64,000 bases of DNA from Clostridiales bacterium (GCA_017940895.1 JAGAXM010000027.1:62001-126000), one strand, 5' to 3'; shown: positions 44,128-53,572, counted from the stretch's first letter. Notes: generated from the letters alone by a model not told the origin. Translations and numbers: made by a program.

Positions 44128-45330
44128 ATGAATTACAGAGTTGTAGACAAGGACAAGTATTACCGCAAGGGCGTATTCGACCACTTCACGATGGACTGCA
44201 AGTGCTCGACTTCCATGACGGCCAGGATCGATGTCACGCGTCTTGTGCAGCACTCGAAAGTTAACGGCACCAAGTTCTACATCAACTTCCTGTACGTTCT
44301 CTCGAAGGTACTAAACTCCCGCGACGACTATAAGATGGGTTATCTGTGGGAGGACGAGGAGCTTATCTGCTACGATCAGATCAATCCGATCCAGTACTGC
44401 TTCCACGAGGATACCGAGACGTGTACTCCGGTGTACACGACTTACTATGAGGACTATAAGACCTTCTACGACAATGCTCTGAATGATCTCGAGGAAGCCA
44501 AGAAAACCCGCGAATACAAGCTCGACATACAGAGACACCCGAACTGGTTCGATGCGTCCTACATCTCGTGGCTGTCGTACGATGCGCTTAACATCGAGCT
44601 TCCCGACGGGTATCTGCATTTCCCTCCGATAGTAAATTGGGGCAGGTACCGCGAGGAGAACGGACGTCTTATGATGCCCGTGACAGTGCGTCTTAACCAT
44701 GCGGTCGCGGACGGTTTTCTTCTCGCGAACGTATTCCGCCTGCTCGAAAAGGAGATCGCTTCCTTTACTCACGCGACTCTTTATACTGAAAGACTTGTGC
44801 TTAGAAAATGGGAGGAGAGCGATGCGGAAAGTATGTACGAACTGTGCAAAGATCCCGACATCGGTCCCATCGCGGGCTGGCCTCCTCATCAGAATGCGGA
44901 TGAGAGCAGAATTGTCATCAGAAATGCACTTTCAGGTGCAGAGGCATATGCAATCTGTCTCAAGGAAGACAATAAGGCGATCGGCTGTATCGAATTGAAA
45001 TTATACGGCGGTAATATGAATGACCTCGCGCAGAACTTCGACGAGTGCGAACTCGGCTACTGGCTCGGCAAGCCTTACTGGGGACAGGGAATCATGCCCG
45101 AAGCGGGAAGAGAACTGTTAAGACACGCGTTCGAGGACTGTGAATTCGAGAAGGTGTGGTGCGGTTACTATGACGGCAACAGCAAGTCAAAACGCGTGCA
45201 GGAGAAGTTGGGCTTTAAGTATCAGTGGACTTCTGAAGGCGTGGATGTGCCTCTTATGCACGAACAGCGCACGGGTCATGTTAACCTCATGACAAAAGAA
45301 GATTGGGAAGAGATCAGTTCAAATGGATAA
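44128..45330 (+). CDS. Fusion of chloramphenicol acetyltransferase-like domain and GNAT acetyltransferase
   Basis: A 400-residue two-domain enzyme. Residues 1 to ~212 follow the CAT fold: MNYRVVDKDKYYRKGVFDHF, YINFLYVLSKVLNSRDDYKMG, and the active-site LNHAVADGFLLANVF, in which the HxxxDG catalytic His and Asp are kept. From about residue 215, LYTERLVLRKWEESDAESMY begins a RimJ-type GNAT domain with GYWLGKPYWGQGIMPEAGREL as the acetyl-CoA loop. Both use acetyl-CoA but are unrelated folds. Substrates are unknown; the CAT-like half could be a xenobiotic acetyltransferase. ATG 44128 has a gggagaatg site; it overlaps the next gene by 8 bases. Confidence 0.85.
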   Translation: MNYRVVDKDKYYRKGVFDHFTMDCKCSTSMTARIDVTRLVQHSKVNGTKFYINFLYVLSKVLNSRDDYKMGYLWEDEELICYDQINPIQYCFHEDTETCTPVYTTYYEDYKTFYDNALNDLEEAKKTREYKLDIQRHPNWFDASYISWLSYDALNIELPDGYLHFPPIVNWGRYREENGRLMMPVTVRLNHAVADGFLLANVFRLLEKEIASFTHATLYTERLVLRKWEESDAESMYELCKDPDIGPIAGWPPHQNADESRIVIRNALSGAEAYAICLKEDNKAIGCIELKLYGGNMNDLAQNFDECELGYWLGKPYWGQGIMPEAGRELLRHAFEDCEFEKVWCGYYDGNSKSKRVQEKLGFKYQWTSEGVDVPLMHEQRTGHVNLMTKEDWEEISSNG

Positions 45331-47917
45331 CAGCACCCTGAAGCGTAATACATATCTGCCTTTTCTTGTGAAGTATTCATTTGCTTTTGCTGTTGTTGCA
45401 GTTCTTGTATTTATAAGGCTGATTATTACCGGGAATACTTTTATCTGGTATGCCGACGGATTGGAGCAGCACTATAATGCTCTGATCTTTTACGGTGAGC
45501 ATTTAAGGACTGTCCTAAGGATGGTATTTATCGATCACAATCTTGATATTCCTTCGTGGAGTTTCTCTATTGGTGAAGGTGCGGATATACTTCAGGTTCT
45601 TCACTATTATGTGATAGGTGCTCCGCTGTGTGCTTTATCTGTGTTCTTTAATGAGGATAATATGTATGTCCTGTACGGCATCATAGTCATAGCCCGTCTG
45701 TATTTATCGGGACTGTCATTTGCTTATCTTTGTAAGACTAACGGAGTCAGGAATACTAACGGTATTCTGATCGGCGCTATAGCTTATGTGTTCGGTTTCT
45801 GGAGTATGTATAACAGTGTCCGTCACTTTATGTTTCTTATACCGGTTGTCTTGCTGCCGCTTGTAATTGCAGGCACTGAGAAGGTAATAAGAAAGCAGAA
45901 TCCTTTTGTTCTGGTAACGGCCGTATTCTTGTGTGCATTAAGTAGTTTCTATTTCTTCTATATGATCGTTATCCTGACGGTTATCTATACTGCTGTCAGA
46001 ACAGTTGTAATGTATGGTAAGAATGTCAGGGAATGGCTTGTAACCGTAAGAAATATGCTGATCTATTCGGTTACAGGTGTGCTGGCGGCGGGAGTCGTTT
46101 TGTTGCCTGTGTTGTATGTATTCGTGAATGATGCGAGAAATTCCGGCGTAAACAATATAAGACTGATCTATCCGTTGATCCATTATCTTTCGATTCCGCA
46201 CGTTCTTTTCGGACCGGTAGAGTCTTATTGGCTTTGTTTGGCATTTACCGTTACGCAGGTTGCTTCTTTGATTATGTTGTTTATTCATAAGAGGGAGCAC
46301 AAAACTCTTAAGATCCTTTCCGTCATATGTCTTATCTTTATTCTGGTTCCGTTCTTCGGGCAGATGTTTAACGGAATGGCTTATATGGCTAATAAATGGT
46401 GTTTTGCGATCTCGCTTCTGGTCTCTTATATTCTTACTTCCGAGTATGATCAGCTGGTAGAACGGTCTGATGTGTATAAGAAGATCCCTTATCTTGTTGT
46501 TCTTATTTTCCTGTGGTCTATACCGTCGGGTGATGTAATGAGTAATGACATCGTTGTAGGTCTTCTTATGTTGACTGTATTCGGTCTGGTGGCAGGCAAG
46601 GTTAAGTCGAAGAAGAAAGAATACATTATATTCGGATTTACGGTCCTTTCTGTATTGGTTATTTCATTTTTCTTTTTCAGTCCGAGGTACGGGAATTACT
46701 TGCCTGAATTAAGGACCGTTGAACAGATCAGGGATTACTATAACGATGACGGAGTTATCGCTTCTGAACTTCTTGGTGAGGAGGAGACTTTCTACCGCTA
46801 TTCAGGCAGTGAACTGCAGATGAATTCGGCTTTGAATAAGGGGGTATCATCGCCGGCGTATTTCTGGACTATCTCGAATCCGTATACGGTTGCATTTAAC
46901 GAGAGTTTGAGCTTGGGCAATTATTTTATTCATAAGTGGCTGAATTATGATGACAGAACCATCATGACTGACTTGTCTTCGGTCATGTATTACTTTGTTC
47001 CCGAACAGGGTGGAATAGTGCCGTACGGATATATTTTATATGACGATGAATCCTCTGATTGTTATGACATATACAGAAACGAAGATCCGCTCGGACTGTG
47101 TTTTTCGTCGGATTCTTTGATAAGAAGATCCTATTGGGATACTCTTACGCCTTCGCAAAGGGAAGAGGCATTACTGCACGGTGTTGTGGTATCGGACGAG
47201 GTTGTTTCCGAACTGAATGATATTCATCCTGAACTTAGAACGCTGCAGACGGATTATACAAGTGAGCTGATCGAATCCGATGGCTTGACTGTTCTGCGAT
47301 TCGAAGGTGTACCCTGTGCAGAAACGCATATTCAGATCAATGGTATTGTGATGAATGACAGCGTTGATGCAGAACTTGTTGTTCAGTCGAGTTCCGGTGT
47401 CATTAAGACGTTGGAATTGCACGAAGACGGATACGAATACTATAACGGCAGACATGACTTTGTTATTAATCTGGGGTATAACGAAGAACCGCTTACATGG
47501 GTTGCTATAAGTGTTGTAGGCAGTGATGATTACTCATATGACAGCATTACCGTCAACTGTATACCGATGGATGGAACTTCTGAGTTGATTGACGAACTTA
47601 TGGAAAATGCGCCGGAAACAGTTTATATCGGTACCGATGAGATTAGTTGCTCGGTAACATCGGCTGAGCCGCAGATGCTCGTGTTTACAATTCCTTATTC
47701 TGAAGGCTGGTCTGCCGAGATTGACGGAGCGTCTGCCGAGGTCGTGAATGCCGATATTAAATATCTCGGCATACAGATCCCTGCGGGCTCGCATGAGATA
47801 GTCCTTACATACCGCACACCGTGGTTTAACGCGGGACTTGTATCAACTGCGGTCGGAATAGTGCTGACAGCCGTTGAAGTGATCCTCTATAAGAGAAGGT
47901 CCCGTTTAAGTCTTTGA
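45323..47917 (+). CDS. YfhO-family polytopic membrane protein
   Basis: An 864-residue membrane protein like Bacillus YfhO, involved in glycosylating teichoic or lipoteichoic acid in that genus. About twelve helices fill the first half (NTFIWYADGLEQHYNALIFYG, LHYYVIGAPLCALSVFF). A long extracytoplasmic beta-rich part follows (about 460-835), including FTIPYSEGWSAEIDG, and a last helix is followed by YKRRSRLSL. Codons are noticeably richer in A/T endings (gtt, ctt, ttg, tct) than in the genes on either side, suggesting a different origin or expression class. It overlaps the end of the leftward glycosyltransferase gene by 12 bases. Confidence 0.85.
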   Translation: MDNSTLKRNTYLPFLVKYSFAFAVVAVLVFIRLIITGNTFIWYADGLEQHYNALIFYGEHLRTVLRMVFIDHNLDIPSWSFSIGEGADILQVLHYYVIGAPLCALSVFFNEDNMYVLYGIIVIARLYLSGLSFAYLCKTNGVRNTNGILIGAIAYVFGFWSMYNSVRHFMFLIPVVLLPLVIAGTEKVIRKQNPFVLVTAVFLCALSSFYFFYMIVILTVIYTAVRTVVMYGKNVREWLVTVRNMLIYSVTGVLAAGVVLLPVLYVFVNDARNSGVNNIRLIYPLIHYLSIPHVLFGPVESYWLCLAFTVTQVASLIMLFIHKREHKTLKILSVICLIFILVPFFGQMFNGMAYMANKWCFAISLLVSYILTSEYDQLVERSDVYKKIPYLVVLIFLWSIPSGDVMSNDIVVGLLMLTVFGLVAGKVKSKKKEYIIFGFTVLSVLVISFFFFSPRYGNYLPELRTVEQIRDYYNDDGVIASELLGEEETFYRYSGSELQMNSALNKGVSSPAYFWTISNPYTVAFNESLSLGNYFIHKWLNYDDRTIMTDLSSVMYYFVPEQGGIVPYGYILYDDESSDCYDIYRNEDPLGLCFSSDSLIRRSYWDTLTPSQREEALLHGVVVSDEVVSELNDIHPELRTLQTDYTSELIESDGLTVLRFEGVPCAETHIQINGIVMNDSVDAELVVQSSSGVIKTLELHEDGYEYYNGRHDFVINLGYNEEPLTWVAISVVGSDDYSYDSITVNCIPMDGTSELIDELMENAPETVYIGTDEISCSVTSAEPQMLVFTIPYSEGWSAEIDGASAEVVNADIKYLGIQIPAGSHEIVLTYRTPWFNAGLVSTAVGIVLTAVEVILYKRRSRLSL

Positions 47918-49828
47918 TCTTTTATGCTTCTTGCCCTTGCGGCCCTGACCCATGCCTTCGGGGATGGGGTTTTGCAGGATCTCCACATACTTATGGTGGT
48001 GAAGTCTGTCGCTTAACTCGGGCGACAGCTCGAAGATATCGTCTATCTCGCTCTCCTCAGTGTCGGGCTTGAAGGTACGGCGGCGCTTCTTGCCGAACCT
48101 GTTGCGGTTGTATTCCTTCCAGATGATGATCGCCGCGAGCTCGATCATGATGACGATGCCCATGATGTAGAAGTAGTGCTCGGTGGTCCTAAGCATCTCC
48201 AGGTCGTAGATGAACAGCTTACCTACAGGGTAGCCCAGCGCATCGCGGAAGATGCCGTACATCATGAAAGCCCAGTAAACGACCATGTAAAGCCAGCCTA
48301 AGACTGTGAGGATGACTTCGATCAGCCGCTTCCACCACACCTGCTTCGTGTCGTATTCGATGTGTTTGTCGGTGTCTTTGCCGATAACGGGGTTCTCGAG
48401 GCTGCCGTCAACAAGCGGCATCTCAGGTGTGCTCTTGCCGGTTAAGGCCTGCTCACGCCTCGTTATCTTCATGAGCGCTTCGCTGTCCTTGGCGTCAAGG
48501 CCGATCTCAATCTCCTTCGGCTTCGGCTCGAAAAGCATATTCTCCAGCTCTTCTGTATCAATGCTCTTCGCAGGTGACGCTGACTGCTCCTTCATAGTCT
48601 GCGTTACGCCCCGATCCGGGCTCTTCCAGGTCGCGAGCTTCTTGTTGGGAAGTATCGCCTTGAAGATGGATGCGAGTGCGATGAATACGTTTATGTACCA
48701 GTACAGTATCGGGTACCAGATGACTGACCAGGAGTTATCGAAGATCTTCTTGTCGTATCTTGATTCGAGCCACATCGCGATGAGGAACTGGAACAGACAT
48801 ATGAAGGACAGGAACTGGCTTTTCCAAATGTATTCGGTGATGACGTGGTGTCCTCTTATCTCCATCGTGATAAGGATTATCGTAAGAATCAGCCAGCAGA
48901 CGGACCATAAGAAAGAGAGGACCTGCTCGAGGTAGATGGGCGCCATTCTTCTTCTCTTCCAGCTCTTGAAGATGTCCCAGTGCCTGAAGATAACTTCAAG
49001 TCCGCCTTCAGACCAGCGTCTTCTTTGACGCCACAGACCCTTTATCGTCTCAGGCACAAGCATCCAGCACAGGGCACGGGGCTCGTAGCGGACGTCCCAG
49101 AAATTCTTTTCGAGTTTCCAGGTGACTGCGATATCCTCCGTCATCATGTCACGGTCCCAGAAGCCGCATTCCATGAGGGCGCGCTTACGGTAAGCGACGC
49201 ATACGCCTGATACCGTCATGACTTTGCCGAGGACGCGCTGAGTGCGCTTTATAAGGCTTATTATGCTCGCATATTCACACAGCTGAAGCTTGCCGAGGAG
49301 CGTGCCTCTGTTACGTACTCTGGGGTTGCCCGTGACGGCACCGACGCGCTCGCCGTTGTGCCTGTTTACGAAGTGCGAGACGAGATAGCGGAGTGCATTC
49401 TTATCAAGATATGAGTCTGCATCGACACCGACAAGTATCTCGCCTTTGGATGCGATGAGACCGAGATAGAGGGCATTCGCCTTGCCGCAGTTCTCCTTGA
49501 GGTCTATTACACGGACCCTGTCGTACTTGATGGCGAGATCCTTAAGGACCTCGGATGTGTCGTCGGAGCTTCCGTCATTTATGAGTATGACTTCATACTC
49601 GGGGTAGTTGAGGTCCACCATCTCCTTGACGACAGGGTAGAGGATACGGCTCTCGTTATGTGCCGGCATCAGGATGGAGACAAACGGAGTCTTCTCGAGC
49701 GGCAGCGAACCCTTACGCTCGTTGGCAAAATAGAATACCAATGATCCCAATATCCACAGCATACCCATGACGGCAGGATACCAGTAGACGAATATCTCCA
49801 TAGCACGTAAAGGCAGATTACTGAACAC
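47906..49828 (-). CDS. pgaC: PgaC-type glycosyltransferase fused to a PgaD-like domain
   Basis: A 640-residue membrane glycosyltransferase of family GT2, of the type that makes poly-beta-1,6-N-acetylglucosamine. It has an N-terminal helix, SILMPAHNES, VGVDADSYLD, MTEDIAVTWKLE and the processive-enzyme motif PETIKGLWRQRRRW, then four helices (to about 395). A ~100-residue hydrophilic linker leads to a second part (about 500-640) with two helices and IIWKEYNRNRFGKKRRR followed by SPELSDRLHHHK, which fits PgaD (IcaD), the small partner subunit. The two subunits are thus joined. The start is GTG 49828, with aaaggag 7 bases upstream; ATG at codon 10 is an alternative. No pgaA or pgaB is adjacent. 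Confidence 0.82.
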   Translation of the reverse strand: MFSNLPLRAMEIFVYWYPAVMGMLWILGSLVFYFANERKGSLPLEKTPFVSILMPAHNESRILYPVVKEMVDLNYPEYEVILINDGSSDDTSEVLKDLAIKYDRVRVIDLKENCGKANALYLGLIASKGEILVGVDADSYLDKNALRYLVSHFVNRHNGERVGAVTGNPRVRNRGTLLGKLQLCEYASIISLIKRTQRVLGKVMTVSGVCVAYRKRALMECGFWDRDMMTEDIAVTWKLEKNFWDVRYEPRALCWMLVPETIKGLWRQRRRWSEGGLEVIFRHWDIFKSWKRRRMAPIYLEQVLSFLWSVCWLILTIILITMEIRGHHVITEYIWKSQFLSFICLFQFLIAMWLESRYDKKIFDNSWSVIWYPILYWYINVFIALASIFKAILPNKKLATWKSPDRGVTQTMKEQSASPAKSIDTEELENMLFEPKPKEIEIGLDAKDSEALMKITRREQALTGKSTPEMPLVDGSLENPVIGKDTDKHIEYDTKQVWWKRLIEVILTVLGWLYMVVYWAFMMYGIFRDALGYPVGKLFIYDLEMLRTTEHYFYIMGIVIMIELAAIIIWKEYNRNRFGKKRRRTFKPDTEESEIDDIFELSPELSDRLHHHKYVEILQNPIPEGMGQGRKGKKHKRSKT

Positions 49829-49888
49829 GGTCGAACTCCTTTAGCATTATTCTACGCGAACAAATGTGACCTTACTGTTTATATATTT

Positions 49889-49949
49889 AAACTTTAACGG
49901 CGAAAGTTTTAATTAATTTTACAATTTAAATGTTAAAATTAATTATATT
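49889..49949. promoter_or_regulatory. Inverted repeats between pgaCD and the DUF4214 gene
   Basis: Two palindromes lie in the 141-base divergent gap. AAACTTT (49889-49895) pairs with AAAGTTT (49903-49909). A perfect 12-bp arm, 49910-49921 (TAATTAATTTTA), pairs with 49934-49945 (TAAAATTAATTA) across a 12-base centre. The second overlaps -10-like AT-rich sequences (TATATT, 49944-49949) for the rightward gene, so it may be an operator. Confidence 0.45.
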
Positions 49950-49969
49950 TGTAAAAGTGAGGTGCACTT

Positions 49970-50836
49970 ATGAATAAGTTTAAGAAGATAATTGCGGTTC
50001 TTCTGGTGGCTGTAGTGTTCTTTGCTGCTGTTCCTTTTAAGCAGAACAAGGTCTATGCTGACGTTACCTATGTTAACCGTGAGCAGACGAACCAGTACTG
50101 GATCGACGGACTTAATAAGTTCCTCGACAGACTGTACTACACAGGTCTCGGCAGAGCTACTGATCCCGACGGAAGATTCACATGGATGAACCACATCATC
50201 TACGACGGATATACGGGAGCAGACCTTGTAAGAGGTATCCTTTTCTCACCCGAGTTCCTTGATAAGAATGTAACTAACGAGGACTTCGTAAAGGTCGTTT
50301 ACAGAGTCATCCTCGACAGAGAAGCAGACGCAGACGGCCTTGCCACGTGGACTGCAGCTCTTGCAAGCGGACAGTCCCGCCAGTCTGTTATCGAAGGCTT
50401 CCTGGGCTCTGTAGAGTGGGCTAATATGTGTCTTATCTACGGACTTCCTTCCGGATCTAATGCTACACCTTCGATCGCTATCCTTCCTACGGACGGATCC
50501 ACAGGCTTTGTAACATGGCTTTACTACGGCGTACATGCAAGAAGCATCGATACAGCTACAGCTGAGAGCGTAGGCGCAGACCTTCTTAACTTCAGATACG
50601 GCGGTACGGATCTTGCTCATCAGTATTTCTTCAGCGATGAGATCAGCGGCCTGAGCAACTACGACTTCCTCGTAAGACTTTACAGGACTATCCTTAACAG
50701 AGAGCCAACTGGTGATTTTCAGGCTTGTCTCGATATGCTTAACAACGGTACGACAACACGTGAGCAGATCTTCATTATGGCTACCGAATCTGTACAGTGG
50801 GCACAGACATGCGGAGGCTTCGGCATCTTAAGATAA
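49970..50836 (+). CDS. Secreted protein with DUF4214 domains
   Basis: A 288-residue protein with a signal peptide (MNKFKKIIAVLLVAVVFF core) and a likely cut after KVYA (Ala30). The mature part holds about two DUF4214-type regions, marked by LDREADADGLATW and LNREPTGDFQACLDML and a preceding variant GRATDPDGRFTWM. These alpha-helical modules occur in surface and extracellular proteins. It is related to the C-terminus of the gene at the left edge of the window. ATG 49970 has a gtgaggtgc site. Divergent from the PgaC-PgaD fusion, so a role at the cell surface or in a biofilm is plausible but inferred. Confidence 0.8.
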   Translation: MNKFKKIIAVLLVAVVFFAAVPFKQNKVYADVTYVNREQTNQYWIDGLNKFLDRLYYTGLGRATDPDGRFTWMNHIIYDGYTGADLVRGILFSPEFLDKNVTNEDFVKVVYRVILDREADADGLATWTAALASGQSRQSVIEGFLGSVEWANMCLIYGLPSGSNATPSIAILPTDGSTGFVTWLYYGVHARSIDTATAESVGADLLNFRYGGTDLAHQYFFSDEISGLSNYDFLVRLYRTILNREPTGDFQACLDMLNNGTTTREQIFIMATESVQWAQTCGGFGILR

Positions 50837-50866
50837 GTCAGATTAACTATATTTAATAATAATAAG

Positions 50867-50894
50867 AGACTGCGGATTCCACCGCAGTCTTTTT
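50867..50894 (+). terminator. Rho-independent terminator after DUF4214 gene
   Basis: A 9-bp stem, AGACTGCGG (50867-50875) with CCGCAGTCT (50882-50890), 6-base loop, then TTTT. Confidence 0.9.
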
Positions 50895-50949
50895 ATGTTA
50901 TTATTTATTCGGTTTTGTGCCGTAATACTCTGACGGAAAAGGTGCTTAT

Positions 50950-52440
50950 ATGGATAAGAAGGGTTCGTTCCTCAAGGATGTTCTTAAGAATATCGGCTTC
51001 GCCGTTATAGCTTTTATTATCGGTTATCCGCATTTTGTATTGGCAAGATACACTATCCCGGGCGCAGATGATTTCTCCTGTGCCAACGCCGTATCCGTAT
51101 ACAGGCAGAGCCACAACGTTCTCTCATCGGCTTTCTTATATACAAGAGATGTTTACCAGTCATGGCAGGGAACATATACGGGCGAGCTCATCATGGGTCT
51201 CGAGCCCTCCGTAAGAGAATCGTTCAGAGGCATCAGACTTATCATGATCGCCTGTGTGGCACTCTTTATAATCGCACTTATTTACCTTATTCACACTGTC
51301 TGCACCAAGTTCTTTAACCTGTCTTCCGGCAAGGCATGGGCAGCAGCTCTTCTTGCAGAATTCATCGCATTTAATATCTCGCTTACAGGCGAGCTTTTCT
51401 CATGGTACACGGGTGCCGCTGTTTATACATATCCGCTTGTTGCCATAATGTTCTGTCTCGCGTTCTCGATAAGAAGTTATTTCGACCGCAAGCTTGTGTA
51501 TGCGATCCTTGCGGGCGTCTTCGGCGTCATCGGTGCAGGCGGATCGCTCGAGGTAGTAGGCTTCGGATGCGCGGCTTTCCTTGTGCTTCTCGTTGTCTAT
51601 GCGATCGGTATCAAGAATATCAAGGCGAATATCAAGAGAGTACTTTTCCTTGCTCTGCCTTTTGTCTTCACAGTGGCGGGTGCGCTCCTTAACACGGCTG
51701 CTCCCGGCAATTTCAAAAGACACGACGCCATGGAGGCAAGCGGTCTTTCTGTTGTTCCCGCGTTCACATCGAGCTGGTATAACCTCATCACACACGTAGG
51801 CGGTCTGCTCACGGCTTATCTGCTGCCGCTCGTGCTTCTTATCGTTTTCCTCGTATGTATCTGTTCCGTGTCCAAGACCGTCGTTACGGGTAAGATGCTC
51901 ACGGGTGCGGTAGTCGGAACACTTTTTATTACTCTGGTAACTATCTTCCCGGTCATCCTCGGCTACGGAAGCTACAATATCGATGCTTGGGCATCAAGCT
52001 CGAGGATCATCTACACATTCGATCTCGTTATCTCTTTAAGCTTCATCGTTCTTACGGCATTCATTGCTTTCTATGTAAGGGATCTTCTCAAGCGTAACAA
52101 CATCAACGCGAGGGAGCAGGCTTATAAGTCGATCATCCTTGTCATCGGCATCGTGATCATGTTCTCCGGTCAGCTTATCATCAACTATCAGAACGGCATG
52201 TCCATGAAGATCATCGACGATCTTAAGAACGAGAGGATGCAGATCGCATCGAGGCAGATGGCCGATATGTATGCGAGGATCGATGAAGCAGAGGACGGAA
52301 CTGATGTCATCATGACAGAGCCCGTGCTTCCCGGGACTGTGCTTTATATCCCGCTGTATATCGATTATTCCGAGTATTTCGCCAATCTTGAGGTGGCGCA
52401 CTATTACAATGTTAATTCGTTCTCGCTTTATTGGTGCTGA
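50950..52440 (+). CDS. Polytopic membrane protein (DUF6056-like)
   Basis: A 496-residue protein with about ten to eleven helices. An early extracytoplasmic loop has GADDFSCANAV and YQSWQGTYTGELI, and a later one NTAAPGNFKRHDAM; such loops resemble the DUF6056 / GT-C-like families that may transfer lipid-linked sugars. The C-terminal ~75 residues are outside the membrane and end NSFSLYWC. The family assignment is tentative. ATG 50950 has a weak aaaaggtgc site. It is separated from the DUF4214 gene by a terminator but lies in the same surface-polysaccharide neighbourhood. Confidence 0.6.
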   Translation: MDKKGSFLKDVLKNIGFAVIAFIIGYPHFVLARYTIPGADDFSCANAVSVYRQSHNVLSSAFLYTRDVYQSWQGTYTGELIMGLEPSVRESFRGIRLIMIACVALFIIALIYLIHTVCTKFFNLSSGKAWAAALLAEFIAFNISLTGELFSWYTGAAVYTYPLVAIMFCLAFSIRSYFDRKLVYAILAGVFGVIGAGGSLEVVGFGCAAFLVLLVVYAIGIKNIKANIKRVLFLALPFVFTVAGALLNTAAPGNFKRHDAMEASGLSVVPAFTSSWYNLITHVGGLLTAYLLPLVLLIVFLVCICSVSKTVVTGKMLTGAVVGTLFITLVTIFPVILGYGSYNIDAWASSSRIIYTFDLVISLSFIVLTAFIAFYVRDLLKRNNINAREQAYKSIILVIGIVIMFSGQLIINYQNGMSMKIIDDLKNERMQIASRQMADMYARIDEAEDGTDVIMTEPVLPGTVLYIPLYIDYSEYFANLEVAHYYNVNSFSLYWC

Positions 52441-52477
52441 TAAAGTCTGAACTTATTATGGAGGGTATAAAAGAAAG

Positions 52478-53548
52478 ATGGGTAAGACACAGGAATTTCT
52501 CAAGAGAAAAGACATCAACATAAGTGCGAAGACGTACTTTGTCGATGCCATGAGCGGTATGGCGCAGGGCTTGTTCGCATCGCTTCTCGTAGGCACGATC
52601 CTTTCGACCGTGGCCAAGTACATCGGAATGATCGACGGAGCTTTTTTCGCGCGCTTCGCACACTTCATCGCGAAAGCGGGTACAGCTTCTTCCGCTATCG
52701 CAGGCGCTGCTATCGGCGTAGGTATCGCAGCTGCACTGAAGGCTCCGATGCTTGTTACGGCGTGTGCTGCCGCAGTAGGCTACTTCGCGAACGCATATCC
52801 GGGACAGCCTTATGCTGCAGGTCCTTTGGGCGTATTTATCGCGGTTATCTTTGCAGTCGAGTTCGGTAAGGCGGTATCCAAGGAGACAAAGGTGGATATC
52901 CTCGTTACTCCGATCACATCGCTCGGTATCGGATATCTTGTCGCATATCTGACGTGTCCGGTCATCGCCATCGCCATGAACTGGCTCGGCGAGTTCATTA
53001 ACTATGCAACTACGATGCACCCGTTCGTAATGGGTATTATCATCTCGGTAGTAGTAGGTATCATCCTCACTCTGCCTATATCAAGTGCTGCTATCTGCGC
53101 TTCGATCGGTATCGCAGGCATCGCGGGCGGTGCTGCTCTTGCAGGCTGCTGCGCACAGATGGTCGGCTTCGCTGTCGCATCCTTCCGCGAAAATCAGTGG
53201 GGCGGCGTTGTCTCACAGGGCCTCGGCACATCGATGCTTCAGATGCCTAACATCGTCAAGAAGCCCGTTATCTGGATTCCCGCTACTTTGGCAGCTGCCA
53301 TCACAGGTCCTCTTGCTACGGTCGTATTCAAGCTCGAGTGCTCTAAGGTATCCGCAGGTATGGGTACATGCGGTCTCGTAGGCCCCATCGGATGCTTCTC
53401 CGACATGTCCGCTTCCGGCACTCTTGATGCCAAAGCGTGGATCGGAATGGCAGTCGTATGCATTATCGCGCCTGCTCTGCTTTCTCTTGCTTTCTCCGAG
53501 ATCATGAGAAAACTCGGATGGATCAAAGAAGGCGACATGAAGCTCTGA
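52478..53548 (+). CDS. Orphan PTS EIIC-like membrane protein
   Basis: A 356-residue polytopic protein similar to the PTS_EIIC_2 family. Features are ISAKTYFVDAMSGMAQGLFAS at the N-terminus, TPITSLGIGYLVAY and the conserved GCCAQMVGFAV and NQWGGVVSQGLGTSMLQMPN segments. No EIIA or EIIB gene is adjacent, and no EIIB cysteine motif is fused. Members of this group are often orphan and may transport without phosphorylation or serve other roles; the substrate is unknown. ATG 52478 has a ggagggtat site. Confidence 0.85.
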   Translation: MGKTQEFLKRKDINISAKTYFVDAMSGMAQGLFASLLVGTILSTVAKYIGMIDGAFFARFAHFIAKAGTASSAIAGAAIGVGIAAALKAPMLVTACAAAVGYFANAYPGQPYAAGPLGVFIAVIFAVEFGKAVSKETKVDILVTPITSLGIGYLVAYLTCPVIAIAMNWLGEFINYATTMHPFVMGIIISVVVGIILTLPISSAAICASIGIAGIAGGAALAGCCAQMVGFAVASFRENQWGGVVSQGLGTSMLQMPNIVKKPVIWIPATLAAAITGPLATVVFKLECSKVSAGMGTCGLVGPIGCFSDMSASGTLDAKAWIGMAVVCIIAPALLSLAFSEIMRKLGWIKEGDMKL

Positions 53549-53566
53549 TTATCAATAAATAAATGT

Positions 53567-53572
53567 TATAAT
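53567..53572 (+). promoter_or_regulatory. -10 element before ACT-domain gene
   Basis: Consensus TATAAT, 33 bases before the ATG at 53605. The -35 (tctgat, 53544-53549, 17-base spacing) is poor and lies at the end of the EIIC-like gene. Confidence 0.35.
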
